Positions 7,012 through 14,697 are shown, numbered from the stretch's first letter. The stretch is DNA of 15,643 bases from Promethearchaeia archaeon (GCA_029856295.1 JAHQWS010000304.1:1-15643), one strand, 5' to 3'. Notes: a model not told the origin generated them from the sequence alone. Made by a program: numbers and translations.

Positions 7012-7890
7012 ATGAAAGATTTTAAAGATAAAGTGGCAGTTATCACTGGTGGGGCCAGTGGCATCGGTCGAGGAATTGCCAATAGGGCAGTTAAAGAGGG
7101 CATGAAAGTTGTTTTAGCCGATATAGAGGCAGAGGCATTATCTCAAGCCGAAAAAGAATTGAAATCTTGTGGAGCAACTGTATTGCCGGTATTGACAGAT
7201 GTTTCGAAAGCAGAAGATGTCGAAAAACTAGCACAGAAAACAATTGATACATTTGGGGAAGTCCATTTATTATGTAATAATGCGGGCACTGCTCCATATG
7301 GCATAACTTGGGAATGTTCCCTTTCCGATTGGAAATGGATCATGGATGTAAATTTATGGGGCGTAATTCATGGTACTCGGACCTTTATTCCCATCATGCT
7401 TAAACAAGATAATGAATGTCACATCGTAAATACGGCATCTCTTTCTGGTCTAATGGCAAATGAGATTGGACAGGGAATGTATATAGTTACGAAATATGGA
7501 GTTGTGGGCCTTACTGAGATCATAGCTAAAGAACTTTCTCTATTGAAATCAAAAATTAAAGTTCATGCTCTTTGTCCTGGAATGGTAAAAACAAGAATTG
7601 TTGATTGTGAGCGAAATCGTCCATCTGAATTATGTAATGATATTACTGAGCAAATAGATCATCCTGAATTGAAACCAATTTGGGAAGCGATACTTGGATT
7701 AGGTGAGGCGGGGGAATTACCTGATAAGGTTGGTGATATTGTGTTTGAAGCAATTAAAAAAGATATTTTTTACATTTTAACCGACACTAAACTATATTAT
7801 AGAAGAATGATCCAAGCCCGAAATGAGGAAATCATGGAATCATATAAACAAAATAAGCAAATTCATAAATCATTAGAAAAGAGATCTTGA
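7012..7890 (+). CDS. Short-chain dehydrogenase/reductase (SDR), first of tandem pair
   Basis: This 292-aa classical SDR oxidoreductase interconverts an alcohol and a ketone or aldehyde with NAD(P). Visible features are the cofactor glycine motif TGGASGIG (12-19), an aspartate at the end of strand 2 (ADI, D37) that usually favours NAD(H), NNAG (89-92), N114, S143 in NTAS, and the catalytic pair Y157 and K161 (YIVTK). After the SDR core is a family-specific tail with VGDIVFEAIKKDIFYILTD and a helical end. The neighbour starting 57 nt downstream is a close paralog, nearly identical across the first 35 and 70-90 residues but divergent in the substrate-side region (about 165-250). Substrate is unknown. 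An unusual K162 to Y163-type neighbourhood (TKYG) replaces the TKHG of its paralog. Confidence 0.9.
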   Translation: MKDFKDKVAVITGGASGIGRGIANRAVKEGMKVVLADIEAEALSQAEKELKSCGATVLPVLTDVSKAEDVEKLAQKTIDTFGEVHLLCNNAGTAPYGITWECSLSDWKWIMDVNLWGVIHGTRTFIPIMLKQDNECHIVNTASLSGLMANEIGQGMYIVTKYGVVGLTEIIAKELSLLKSKIKVHALCPGMVKTRIVDCERNRPSELCNDITEQIDHPELKPIWEAILGLGEAGELPDKVGDIVFEAIKKDIFYILTDTKLYYRRMIQARNEEIMESYKQNKQIHKSLEKRS

Positions 7891-7930
7891 TTTAAATATT
7901 CCGTTATTAATTCTTAATACAATAACAAAA

Positions 7931-7936
7931 AGGAGG
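7931..7936 (+). promoter_or_regulatory. Shine-Dalgarno for the second SDR gene
   Basis: A perfect AGGAGG lies 10 nt before the ATG at 7947. Its presence here and absence before the first SDR fits a two-gene operon in which only the internal gene needs ribosome recruitment. Confidence 0.7.
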
Positions 7937-7946
7937 TTCGAGAAAT

Positions 7947-8831
7947 ATGAAAGAGTTTAAAGATAAAGTGGCAGTTATAACTGGTGCCGCAAGTGGAATT
8001 GGTCGTGGTATAGCCAGAAGAGCTGCCAAAGAGGGTATGAAAGTAGTATTAGTAGATATTGAGAAAGATGCTCTAAATCAGGTCAAAGAAGAATTAAAGA
8101 CTTCAGGAGCAGACGTGATATCCATATCGACAGATGTTTCAAAATCCGAGAATATTGAAAAACTAGCCCAAAAAACAATCGATACATTTGGAGAAGTCCA
8201 TTTATTATGCAATAATGCCGGGGTTGCTGCTCCAGGGCCTATTTGGGAGTGCAATTTATCTGATTGGAATTGGGTTATGGGAGTAAATTTATGGGGCATT
8301 ATTCATGGTATTCGGACCTTTATTCCCATAATGCTTCAGCAAGATAATGAATGTCATATTGTTAATACAGCATCCATGGCAGGATTAGTACCAGGAGAAT
8401 CTGGAAATGGAATTTATAGCATCACGAAACACGGAGTAGTTGCACTTTCTGAGAGTCTACGCATGAGTTTTACACAAATGGAATGCAAAATTAATGTTTC
8501 AGTTCTTTGTCCTGGATTTGTAAATACAAGAATTGCAAACAGCGAAAGAAATCGTCCAACAGAATTTTGTGGTCCTGACTATGAACCATGTTTAGATAGA
8601 CTTCTTAGAAATCATCCTGAAGTTGAACAAGGTGTCAGTATGTTTGTTAAAACATTAGAACAAGGAACCTCCCCCGATCAAGCAGGTGATGTTGTATTTG
8701 AGGCAATCAAGAATGAGATATTTTACATTTTTACAGACACTGGATTAATATGGAAGAGATTTATAAAGGCCCGATTGGATGGAATTTTGGAGGCATTTAA
8801 ACAAAATAGACCCATAATAAGGGGTTTATAG
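7947..8831 (+). CDS. Short-chain dehydrogenase/reductase (SDR), second of tandem pair
   Basis: This is a 294-aa classical SDR. It has the cofactor motif TGAASGIG (12-19), D37 (VDI, suggesting NAD), NNAG (89-92), N114, S143 (NTAS) and catalytic Y157/K161 (YSITK). The tail again contains AGDVVFEAIKNEIFYIFTD followed by a basic helix. Compared with the first copy, the region after about residue 165 has changed and includes a longer lid-like insertion (FCGPDYEPCLDRLLRNH), so the two enzymes probably accept different substrates. It is likely co-transcribed with the first copy. Its last codon and stop (TTA TAG) overlap the stop of the convergent DUF84 gene by 6 bp. Confidence 0.9.
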   Translation: MKEFKDKVAVITGAASGIGRGIARRAAKEGMKVVLVDIEKDALNQVKEELKTSGADVISISTDVSKSENIEKLAQKTIDTFGEVHLLCNNAGVAAPGPIWECNLSDWNWVMGVNLWGIIHGIRTFIPIMLQQDNECHIVNTASMAGLVPGESGNGIYSITKHGVVALSESLRMSFTQMECKINVSVLCPGFVNTRIANSERNRPTEFCGPDYEPCLDRLLRNHPEVEQGVSMFVKTLEQGTSPDQAGDVVFEAIKNEIFYIFTDTGLIWKRFIKARLDGILEAFKQNRPIIRGL

Positions 8832-9395
8832 CTCATATAATTCCTGATTTATCCGAGGTAATAATGCACAAATTACAGCTTGAGTTAAAATTTCGATTCT
8901 CGCGATAATATTTTTACTTAAAAAGCTGATTGCGCCAGCTTCATTTTTCAGGTTCATGTTATTTGCGAGCTTTCCTATGACAGTACCAATTTCAGTTTCT
9001 TGATTTGAAAGAATTTCATTAATAACTGACTGTGGATATTCAAAAGCAATTCCAGATCCCAACGTTATGTTCCTATTTTCATCCAATATCACACAGAACT
9101 GAAAATCCATATAATTTGTTTTGGTATATGGTACTTTAACTAATCCCGCTTCGATGCCAATCCCGTAAATATTTGTTTTTATTTGTTTTTCATTTAGTAA
9201 ATAATTTAAAGCATGTTCCGCCCTATTTTTTGCTCCTTTCAGAATTGATTCCATCCCAATTGGCTGATTAGGGACACTAGATTCTGGTCTAATTTTTAAA
9301 ATTTCGAAATCTGTAAAATATTTTTCAAACGCAATTTTAACAGCGTTTACTTTCGTAGGATTAAGAGAACCAACACATATTTTAAAACTAACCAT
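8826..9395 (-). CDS. DUF84/YjjX-type inosine/xanthosine triphosphatase
   Basis: The 189-aa protein belongs to the DUF84 (YjjX) family, which hydrolyses non-canonical purine nucleoside triphosphates such as ITP and XTP and so keeps deaminated bases out of DNA and RNA. It has the N-terminal VGSLNPTKVNAV (8-19), QPIG (44-47), GAKNRAEHAL (54-63), GIEAGLV (80-86), and the family end GAISFLSK with R166 and TQAVICAL. Length is usual for the family (about 170-190 aa). There is no Shine-Dalgarno, but a TATA-like box lies 24-35 nt upstream. It is tail-to-tail with the second SDR. Together with the Maf protein at 11328-11924 the window holds two house-cleaning nucleotidases. Confidence 0.88.
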   Translation of the reverse strand: MVSFKICVGSLNPTKVNAVKIAFEKYFTDFEILKIRPESSVPNQPIGMESILKGAKNRAEHALNYLLNEKQIKTNIYGIGIEAGLVKVPYTKTNYMDFQFCVILDENRNITLGSGIAFEYPQSVINEILSNQETEIGTVIGKLANNMNLKNEAGAISFLSKNIIARIEILTQAVICALLPRINQELYEL

Positions 9396-9418
9396 TTTAA
9401 TTTCTAATGTGGAAAAGT

Positions 9419-9430
9419 GATTTAAATAAG
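9419..9430 (-). promoter_or_regulatory. TATA-like element for the DUF84 gene
   Basis: On the minus strand this reads CTTATTTAAATC, 24-35 nt before the ATG at 9395. This is the expected position for a leaderless archaeal transcript. Confidence 0.45.
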
Positions 9431-9473
9431 TTCATTTTCAGATATATGTTTAAATAAAATAAGAATTATACAA

Positions 9474-9486
9474 TATTTATATTATA
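9474..9486 (+). promoter_or_regulatory. TATA-like element for the 7-TM protein gene
   Basis: TATTTATATTATA is centred about 31 nt before the ATG at 9511. No Shine-Dalgarno is visible, so transcription probably starts at or very near the start codon. Confidence 0.4.
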
Positions 9487-9510
9487 ATTCTCAATAAATT
9501 AAGTGATTTT

Positions 9511-10245
9511 ATGGGGATAGAAGAATTATCGGAATTAGATATACTTCATGGTATTTTTACCACAATATTCGTTGTAATATCGTTGTTAGTAGGGTTAAGA
9601 ATATTACTGAAATATTTTGAGCACAAACGTACAGAATTGATTGCTGTTGGAGTTTCTTGGATGGGAATCTCGACTCCATGGATTGGAAATTCACTATCGT
9701 TTTTATTGTACGTATTAGCTGGGTATAGACTCGAATTATTTCCGTACCTTTTTATGGAAAATGCTTTTATTCCATTGGCTATAATATGTTGGATTTATGC
9801 TTTTTCTACTCTTGTCTATCCGAGGTTGGTAAAGAAGATGACGGTAAGTATTGGAGTAATTTGTTTAATATATGAAATATTTCTTATAGCAGCCTTAATA
9901 ATAAATCCCGAGATTATAGGAACACTGGAGGGAATGTTTGATTCATCGCACACTATCATTCCTAATATATTTCGGATTTTTGGAATATTTATAGTCCTTA
10001 TAACTGGAACGATATTTGCAAGAAAGTCAATGACATCAGAAGATCCGTCAGTTCATTGGAAAGGGAAATTTCTGTTAATCGCCATGATCTCTTTTGCGGT
10101 TGGTGCTTTTCTGGATGCCATATTAACATTTACGCCATTAGAATTAGTGTTAGTTAGACTCTTATTAATTTCTAGTTCTATTGAATATTATCTAGGATTC
10201 TTTTTACCAGACTCTATCGCAAAACGATTAATAAAAAAGGATTAA
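9511..10245 (+). CDS. Multi-pass membrane protein, about 7 TM segments
   Basis: I do not recognise a specific family. The 244-aa protein is almost entirely membrane-embedded. Likely spans are about 13-33, 43-70 (long, perhaps a hairpin), 80-103, 112-132, 152-170, 185-205 and 208-232, with a short extramembrane N-terminus (EELSELD) and a basic C-terminus (KRLIKKD) likely cytoplasmic. The layout resembles the seven-helix sensor modules that precede histidine kinases, but no kinase, GGDEF or HAMP domain follows, so it is a stand-alone membrane module. Polar residues within spans include the tract SWMGISTPWIGN (49-60) and LDA near 201-203. It is followed by a T-run that may end transcription. Confidence 0.75.
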   Translation: MGIEELSELDILHGIFTTIFVVISLLVGLRILLKYFEHKRTELIAVGVSWMGISTPWIGNSLSFLLYVLAGYRLELFPYLFMENAFIPLAIICWIYAFSTLVYPRLVKKMTVSIGVICLIYEIFLIAALIINPEIIGTLEGMFDSSHTIIPNIFRIFGIFIVLITGTIFARKSMTSEDPSVHWKGKFLLIAMISFAVGAFLDAILTFTPLELVLVRLLLISSSIEYYLGFFLPDSIAKRLIKKD

Positions 10246-10250
10246 TAAAC

Positions 10251-10264
10251 TTCTTTTTTTTTTT
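10251..10264 (+). terminator. Oligo-T tract, likely archaeal terminator
   Basis: A 14-nt pyrimidine run with 11 consecutive T (10254-10264) begins 5 nt after the stop of the 7-TM gene. Archaeal RNA polymerase terminates at such T-tracts without a hairpin. Confidence 0.5.
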
Positions 10265-10355
10265 CTACACTTAAACTCCACATTATAAATATCAAAAGTA
10301 AAAAGGGAATACTATATTAGCTAAATTTTAAATTCAGAGTTCATTTAAGGTTTTA

Positions 10356-11333
10356 ATGAGAAAAGCATATAGGTTAACAATTATATTCGTATTCTTGATT
10401 TTAAGTAATATTTCACTTTTAATTTATCTATATTGCAAAGGGATTTTTGTATATAATTCTATTGAAATTTTTTTTAGCCGCTTTTTAATGCTCATGCTTT
10501 TTAATTTTCTTTTCTTTTCTTTTATCTTTTTCCTAAATTTTGAATATTATAAACGAGTTTTCAAATATGTACTGCTTTTTATGGTACTTACATGGATTTT
10601 TATATACGTCATGGCATTAATTCCATCTTCACGTTTGTTTTGGAGCTTTTGGGAAATTATTACTTTAATCTCTTTTTCAATGATTGCTCCTGGATTGATT
10701 GTCTTTATTGTTTATGATATAAAAAAAATCACGGTTAAATTTGAAGCGGCTACAATTTTAGGAAAATATCATTTACATGAGGGATTCGTTGGTGCTATTT
10801 TTCTCATAATAGGCTTTTTTTTATTAGGATTAAGACCATCTTTACTTTTTTTAAGCCATCCTTTTTACAGAAGATCAAGCTTAATTCTATTATTCGTTCA
10901 AATTCTCTCATTCATATTCTTATATTTAGGGAGCTTTTTTTTCTTCCGAGATTGGCGTGATATAATTCATTTGAAATTTATAGAAATTAAATCTAAACCA
11001 GAAAATAATCTTCAAAAGGCTCAAACCTCAGTTTTTAATCACATAACAAAAGAGGATTTGAATTTTTTTAAAATGCCTAAATTAATAATTTATCCACTTG
11101 GAATGATATTGACCATCTTTTCTATAAATATGGTTATATATGGGACTGATTTCTTACCATATCAAATATTTAATATAGCTGACGAATCAGTTATTCAATT
11201 TGGTTATCTTCTTTGCTTTATAGCGGGAGGCCTAATTGGAATTGATTGGTATAGGATTTTTAAAATATTTTATCCCGAAGTTTATGAAACAATTGAAAAA
11301 GAGATAACCCGTTTAAAGTATAACATATTATAG
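10356..11333 (+). CDS. Multi-pass membrane protein with HxHEG motif
   Basis: This 325-aa integral membrane protein is of no family I can name. Predicted spans are about 7-27, 40-60, 70-88, 100-121, 143-165, 174-196, 243-262 and 280-298, with a polar loop at 200-240 containing charged residues (EIKSKPENNLQKAQ). At the start of the fifth span is a conspicuous YHLHEGFVG (138-146), and after the sixth is FFFFRDWRDIIH (194-205). Such His/Glu and Arg/Asp clusters at membrane edges often mark a catalytic or metal site, but this is inference. A weak AAGG sits 5 nt before the ATG. The C-terminus is basic and amphipathic. Its stop overlaps the stop of the convergent maf gene by 6 bp. Confidence 0.75.
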   Translation: MRKAYRLTIIFVFLILSNISLLIYLYCKGIFVYNSIEIFFSRFLMLMLFNFLFFSFIFFLNFEYYKRVFKYVLLFMVLTWIFIYVMALIPSSRLFWSFWEIITLISFSMIAPGLIVFIVYDIKKITVKFEAATILGKYHLHEGFVGAIFLIIGFFLLGLRPSLLFLSHPFYRRSSLILLFVQILSFIFLYLGSFFFFRDWRDIIHLKFIEIKSKPENNLQKAQTSVFNHITKEDLNFFKMPKLIIYPLGMILTIFSINMVIYGTDFLPYQIFNIADESVIQFGYLLCFIAGGLIGIDWYRIFKIFYPEVYETIEKEITRLKYNIL

Positions 11334-11924
11334 GAGGAATTGATTAAACTCCTTTCTTAAAATCTGGTACAATTTATTCATGGGTAACCCTATAACATTC
11401 GAAGAAGATCCTTGAATTGATTTGATAAAAAGACTTGCTCTTTCTCTGATAGAATACGCACCAGCTCTTCCTTGCCATTCTCCAGTTTTAATATAACCCC
11501 ATATTTCTTTATCGGTTAAATCCAAAAATGTAACTGAAGTAGAATCATGATCTATTATGATTTTAGGATTATAAGTCTCTGTAACAGCAATTCCTGTAAT
11601 TAATTTATGTGACCTACCTGCTAATTTCTTTAAAATTCTAAATGCATGCTCCTCATCTTTAGCCTTTCCAATAATTTCACCATTCAATTCAACAATAGTA
11701 TCAGCTGCTACGATAATAGCGTCTTTGTTCTCTTGAGCTAATTTTTCTTTTGCCTTTAGTGCTTTTGCATTCGCTAATTGCTTTACTAATTCAATAGGAT
11801 TTGAATTTTCTTTTTTAAAATCATCTTCATCCACATTTGTTATCAAAACTTCATATGGAAGTCTGGCCCCTTTAAGAATCTTCCTCCGATCCAAGGATTT
11901 AGAAGCTAATACGATATTTTTCAT
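11328..11924 (-). CDS. maf: Maf-family nucleoside triphosphate pyrophosphatase
   Basis: The 198-aa Maf protein hydrolyses nucleoside triphosphates, typically dTTP/UTP or modified pyrimidine forms, to the monophosphate and pyrophosphate. Motifs in order are LASKSLDRRKIL (6-17), VAADTIV (72-78, with D75), IIGKAKD (84-90, with K87), GRSHKLITG (103-111), the EWQGRAGAY block (149-157), and GSSSNVIGLP near the end (172-181). Length is normal. In most Maf proteins the first motif is S-x-R-R; here it is S-L-D-R-R, one residue longer, as in several archaeal members. There is no Shine-Dalgarno; a TATA-like box is at the expected distance. It is convergent with the HxHEG membrane protein and divergent from the first lipid-kinase-like gene. 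Confidence 0.92.
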   Translation of the reverse strand: MKNIVLASKSLDRRKILKGARLPYEVLITNVDEDDFKKENSNPIELVKQLANAKALKAKEKLAQENKDAIIVAADTIVELNGEIIGKAKDEEHAFRILKKLAGRSHKLITGIAVTETYNPKIIIDHDSTSVTFLDLTDKEIWGYIKTGEWQGRAGAYSIRERASLFIKSIQGSSSNVIGLPMNKLYQILRKEFNQFLL

Positions 11925-11947
11925 AATTAAGTAATTTTTTTTTAGTA

Positions 11948-11960
11948 AATTTTATTTATG
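11948..11960 (-). promoter_or_regulatory. TATA-like element for maf
   Basis: On the minus strand this reads CATAAATAAAATT, 24-36 nt before the maf ATG, matching a leaderless archaeal promoter. Confidence 0.45.
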
Positions 11961-12023
11961 GTTTCTTACCTTTTAATCTCAGATTTATTCATTTAATTCG
12001 TTAATTAATTTATTAGTGTTCAA

Positions 12024-13148
12024 ATGTTTATTAGCATTTTCTATATTTGGTTTTTATTACTGCTAGTTTTTTATTTTGTTATCCTTTTTGGATATTTGTA
12101 CTTTTCATATAAATCTGATATCCTCAATAACATTTTAAGCGTTGGAGCTTTATTTTTTGTGTTTATAAATATACTCTTATTTCTTATATTAATGGTTCAA
12201 GATGAAGATCTTCATGATGAAACACTCCCCCTCTTTACATTTACCCTTTTATTGCCTTTAGTTTTTATTGGCGCGATTCTTATTGTTTCAACAGTTCTAT
12301 TATATTGTTTTAGATTATTAAAAACAAATAAAGATTTTACCAAGTTAGAAAATAGAATGGAAAAAAAAGTAAAAGAGATGAGCAAACTTAGAAAAGATAT
12401 TGTTAGAAAAATAAACCACGTATTAATTTTTATAGCGCTAGTTGGTGTGTGGTATATAAGTTATATTAACGTAAAGGATTTTACTGAAAATAAGGATGGA
12501 AAACCAATAAGAATCGACCCCGACATAACTAACATGCTTTATTTATATTTCAGAATATTTACCAAACCAAAATCTATTGAAAATGTATTATTTTCATTGC
12601 AATGGTTATATTTTGTTTTGTTTTTCTTTTTTTATTCTTTTTGTTTAGTAATGCTTATAAATGAACTTACACGTAAAACAAAATATTTGGCATTCCCTTT
12701 TAATATTCTTCCCATTTTAATAATGTCTGAAGATGAAAAACAATCCTATTGTACTTATCTCTATTTTAGCATAGGGCAAATGTTCGCCGCATTTTTATGT
12801 CCACCAATGGTTTTTTTTGCCATTTTAGGAATGAGTTCTATAGGAGATTTAATGACAAGCCAAATTGGAATACGATACGGGAAAAGGCATATCTCATGGA
12901 ATCCTAATAAAACATATGAAGGGACAATAGCAGGTACCATAACTGCTTTTATAATATGTGTAATTTTCATAGGACCTTTTTATGGAATGCTTTTGGCTGG
13001 AGCATTTATGATCTTTGATATGATTACTAGTAAACCAATTAAATTATCAGATAATTTATTAATTCCAATAGGATGTGCTATTATATACGTAATTGTTCGT
13101 TATATTTTAGATGTAGATTATTTTTCGGTAATTTTACAATTTATTTAA
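12024..13148 (+). CDS. CTP-dependent lipid (polyprenol) kinase-like membrane protein, copy 1
   Basis: This 374-aa protein has about nine membrane spans and resembles the superfamily containing dolichol kinase SEC59, DGK1 and phytol kinase VTE5/6, which use CTP to phosphorylate isoprenoid alcohols or diacylglycerol. The core shows VRKINHVLIF (127-136, equivalent to the RK..H entry motif), SSIGDLMTSQIGIRYGK (271-287, with D275), NKTYEG (295-300, equivalent to KSxEG) and LSDNLLIP (341-348, equivalent to DNxxxP). An N-terminal extension holds three extra spans and a charged coil (about 100-128). A soluble loop at about 150-185 is unusual. Substrate is unknown; in archaea dolichol-type polyprenol for glycosylation, or geranylgeraniol salvage, are candidates. 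CDP-archaeol synthase is a related alternative, but the terminal DN..P motif favours the kinase group. Confidence 0.65.
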   Translation: MFISIFYIWFLLLLVFYFVILFGYLYFSYKSDILNNILSVGALFFVFINILLFLILMVQDEDLHDETLPLFTFTLLLPLVFIGAILIVSTVLLYCFRLLKTNKDFTKLENRMEKKVKEMSKLRKDIVRKINHVLIFIALVGVWYISYINVKDFTENKDGKPIRIDPDITNMLYLYFRIFTKPKSIENVLFSLQWLYFVLFFFFYSFCLVMLINELTRKTKYLAFPFNILPILIMSEDEKQSYCTYLYFSIGQMFAAFLCPPMVFFAILGMSSIGDLMTSQIGIRYGKRHISWNPNKTYEGTIAGTITAFIICVIFIGPFYGMLLAGAFMIFDMITSKPIKLSDNLLIPIGCAIIYVIVRYILDVDYFSVILQFI

Positions 13149-13255
13149 AAGAGTGTTAGTAAAAAGAGAAAGAAAAATTTATATTTTTTTAAACTTAACC
13201 TCATATAACATATTATTCCTTAGAGAGGATTATTTTTTTTATTTTGGACAGCAAA

Positions 13256-13405
13256 ATGATGGAAGAAAAAAGCAAAAAAATAAATTCAGAAAACAGTGAA
13301 ACTCAAAACCACGATGAGGATAAAGGCATTTCTAAAGACATTAAACCTGATTCTATTGATTTAGATTGGATTTTTGATAAAGGTTGGTTGAGAACAAAGA
13401 AATAA
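13256..13405 (+). CDS. Small acidic mini-protein (49 aa)
   Basis: A 49-codon ORF lies in the 358-nt gap between the two lipid-kinase-like genes. It begins with two ATG codons (13256 and 13259) and ends TAA. The N-terminal two thirds are highly charged and probably disordered (MMEEKSKKINSENSETQNHD). The last 20 residues look more structured and hydrophobic (DLDWIFDKGWLRTKK), as in short peptides that dock onto a partner. An in-frame TTG exists 12 nt upstream at 13244. A GAGAGGA stretch lies about 13221-13227, rather far from the ATG. Amino-acid use is protein-like, not random AT-rich translation. No family is recognised; existence is likely but unproven. Confidence 0.5.
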   Translation: MMEEKSKKINSENSETQNHDEDKGISKDIKPDSIDLDWIFDKGWLRTKK

Positions 13406-13435
13406 CATAATTAATTCCACTATTTTTAAAACAAC

Positions 13436-13444
13436 TTTTATAAA
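13436..13444 (+). promoter_or_regulatory. TATA-like element upstream of copy 2 kinase-like gene
   Basis: TTTATAAAT lies in the 101-nt gap after the mini-protein gene, about 65 nt before the ATG at 13507. If used, the transcript would have a leader of roughly 35-40 nt. The rest of 13149-13506 holds only the mini-protein gene and a T-run at 13184-13190 that may end the preceding gene. Confidence 0.3.
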
Positions 13445-13506
13445 TGTTAAAAAATTGATGAACAATCAATACTTGATCAAAGAATAATAAATAACTCCGA
13501 ATAAAG

Positions 13507-14586
13507 ATGGTTATTTTCTCATATTTACCGGTTACAATTTTATGCCTCATTTTTGCTACACTAATGTTTGCACATATAATAAAAACATGGAATTCTGAAA
13601 ATAAGGGGGCATACAAAAAGATTAATGAGATAGTATACGTTCTATTAACACTGGGGTTTGCACTTTTTTATCCGTTTTTGATAATAAAATTTGGAGGGAA
13701 TAATGCTGGAATCATCTTTCCTAAAGCTGTAGATGAATTAACCCTTTTAGGGAACGTTTTTATTGTCGGAGTTATGATAGGTGTTTCTTTTTGGGGAATC
13801 TCGGCAAAATTAAGAACTATTAGAAATCCTGAACTTTTACTAGATCAACACAATTATGAAGTTTTCTGTACGGAATTTCTGGAAGAATATTCTGAAAGAA
13901 TTCAAATAAAGAGAAGAATTACTCACATTCTTCCTGGAGCTGTGGTGGGATTAGGTATAGTAATTGCTTATTATTTCTTTTTTGAACTCTTAGGAAATGC
14001 GTGGATCGACTATGCTATGTTTATAGTAATTATAATCGGTATTGATTTCGCTTTAACTTTTATAGCTCAGGATTTAATTCGATCATTTGATTTTAGTTTC
14101 ATGCCTCCTACTGCCATTAAATTGTGTAAAGCAGGACTCACTCCTGATGAATTAGATTCATTTTCAAGTACTTCAATTATGGTTTTTTCTTTTGTACCTT
14201 TTATTTTCTTTACTTTTCCAATTTTTTTTATAGTAATTTTAATAACTTCTGTGGCAGATGCCATGGCCTCAATGATTGGTATATTTACAGGAGATAAAAA
14301 ACATCATTTTCCAAAAAGTACCAATAAATCTATTGAAGGGTATATAGGAGGTTTTATATTTACATTTATATGTACAGTTTTCGCGGTAGCTTTTTCTAAT
14401 CATTTTCAGCTATCAAATTGGGGATTAGAATTAACATTATATGTTGCTTTAATTCTTTCATTTGTATTTGTTTTTATAGATCTCTTAACAAGCAAAATTA
14501 AATTACAAGATAATTATTTAAATCCGTTTATAACTGGATTTGTTCTTATATTAATTCTTATTACTGCTAATATTTCTGTAATTTAA
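13507..14586 (+). CDS. CTP-dependent lipid (polyprenol) kinase-like membrane protein, copy 2
   Basis: This 359-aa multi-pass protein is a divergent paralog of the product of 12024-13148. It has the same motif order: IKRRITHILPG (134-144), TSVADAMASMIGIFTGDKK (247-265, with D251), NKSIEG (273-278) and LQDNYLNP (333-340). Both copies also share the phrase around TSK-IKL-DN just before the last span, which strongly suggests common origin. About eight to nine spans are predicted, with a long cytoplasmic-type helix at 98-135 (for example EVFCTEFLEEYSERIQ). Here the motif NKSIEG is closer to the classical KSxEG than in copy 1, so this copy may be the more typical enzyme. Substrate is unknown. The neighbour arrangement suggests related roles in isoprenoid-alcohol phosphorylation. 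Confidence 0.68.
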   Translation: MVIFSYLPVTILCLIFATLMFAHIIKTWNSENKGAYKKINEIVYVLLTLGFALFYPFLIIKFGGNNAGIIFPKAVDELTLLGNVFIVGVMIGVSFWGISAKLRTIRNPELLLDQHNYEVFCTEFLEEYSERIQIKRRITHILPGAVVGLGIVIAYYFFFELLGNAWIDYAMFIVIIIGIDFALTFIAQDLIRSFDFSFMPPTAIKLCKAGLTPDELDSFSSTSIMVFSFVPFIFFTFPIFFIVILITSVADAMASMIGIFTGDKKHHFPKSTNKSIEGYIGGFIFTFICTVFAVAFSNHFQLSNWGLELTLYVALILSFVFVFIDLLTSKIKLQDNYLNPFITGFVLILILITANISVI

Positions 14587-14688
14587 ATTATTTAAGTAAA
14601 TTTAACAGAGTAGGCTGGTAAGATTATTATTTTATTAAAAATTACTTTATGATGAAAAAAAATAATATCTGTTGTTCTCATAGAAAAA

Positions 14689-14697
14689 GTTATAAAG
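14689..14697 (+). promoter_or_regulatory. TATA-like element for the winged-helix gene
   Basis: GTTATAAAG is centred about 29 nt before the GTG at 14722, the spacing expected when transcription starts at the start codon. No separate Shine-Dalgarno is present. The rest of 14587-14721 shows nothing else recognisable. Confidence 0.5.

Noticed and set aside
7091..7343. Minus-strand ORFs of 66-68 aa within the first SDR, and a similar one at 8078-8299 in the second
   Set aside because: The similar antisense peptides in both copies simply mirror the conserved SDR coding sequence.
13353..13616. Minus-strand 87-aa ORF spanning the gap before the second kinase-like gene
   Set aside because: It overlaps the mini-protein 3' end and the start of a motif-supported membrane protein. 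It has no ribosome site or recognisable features.
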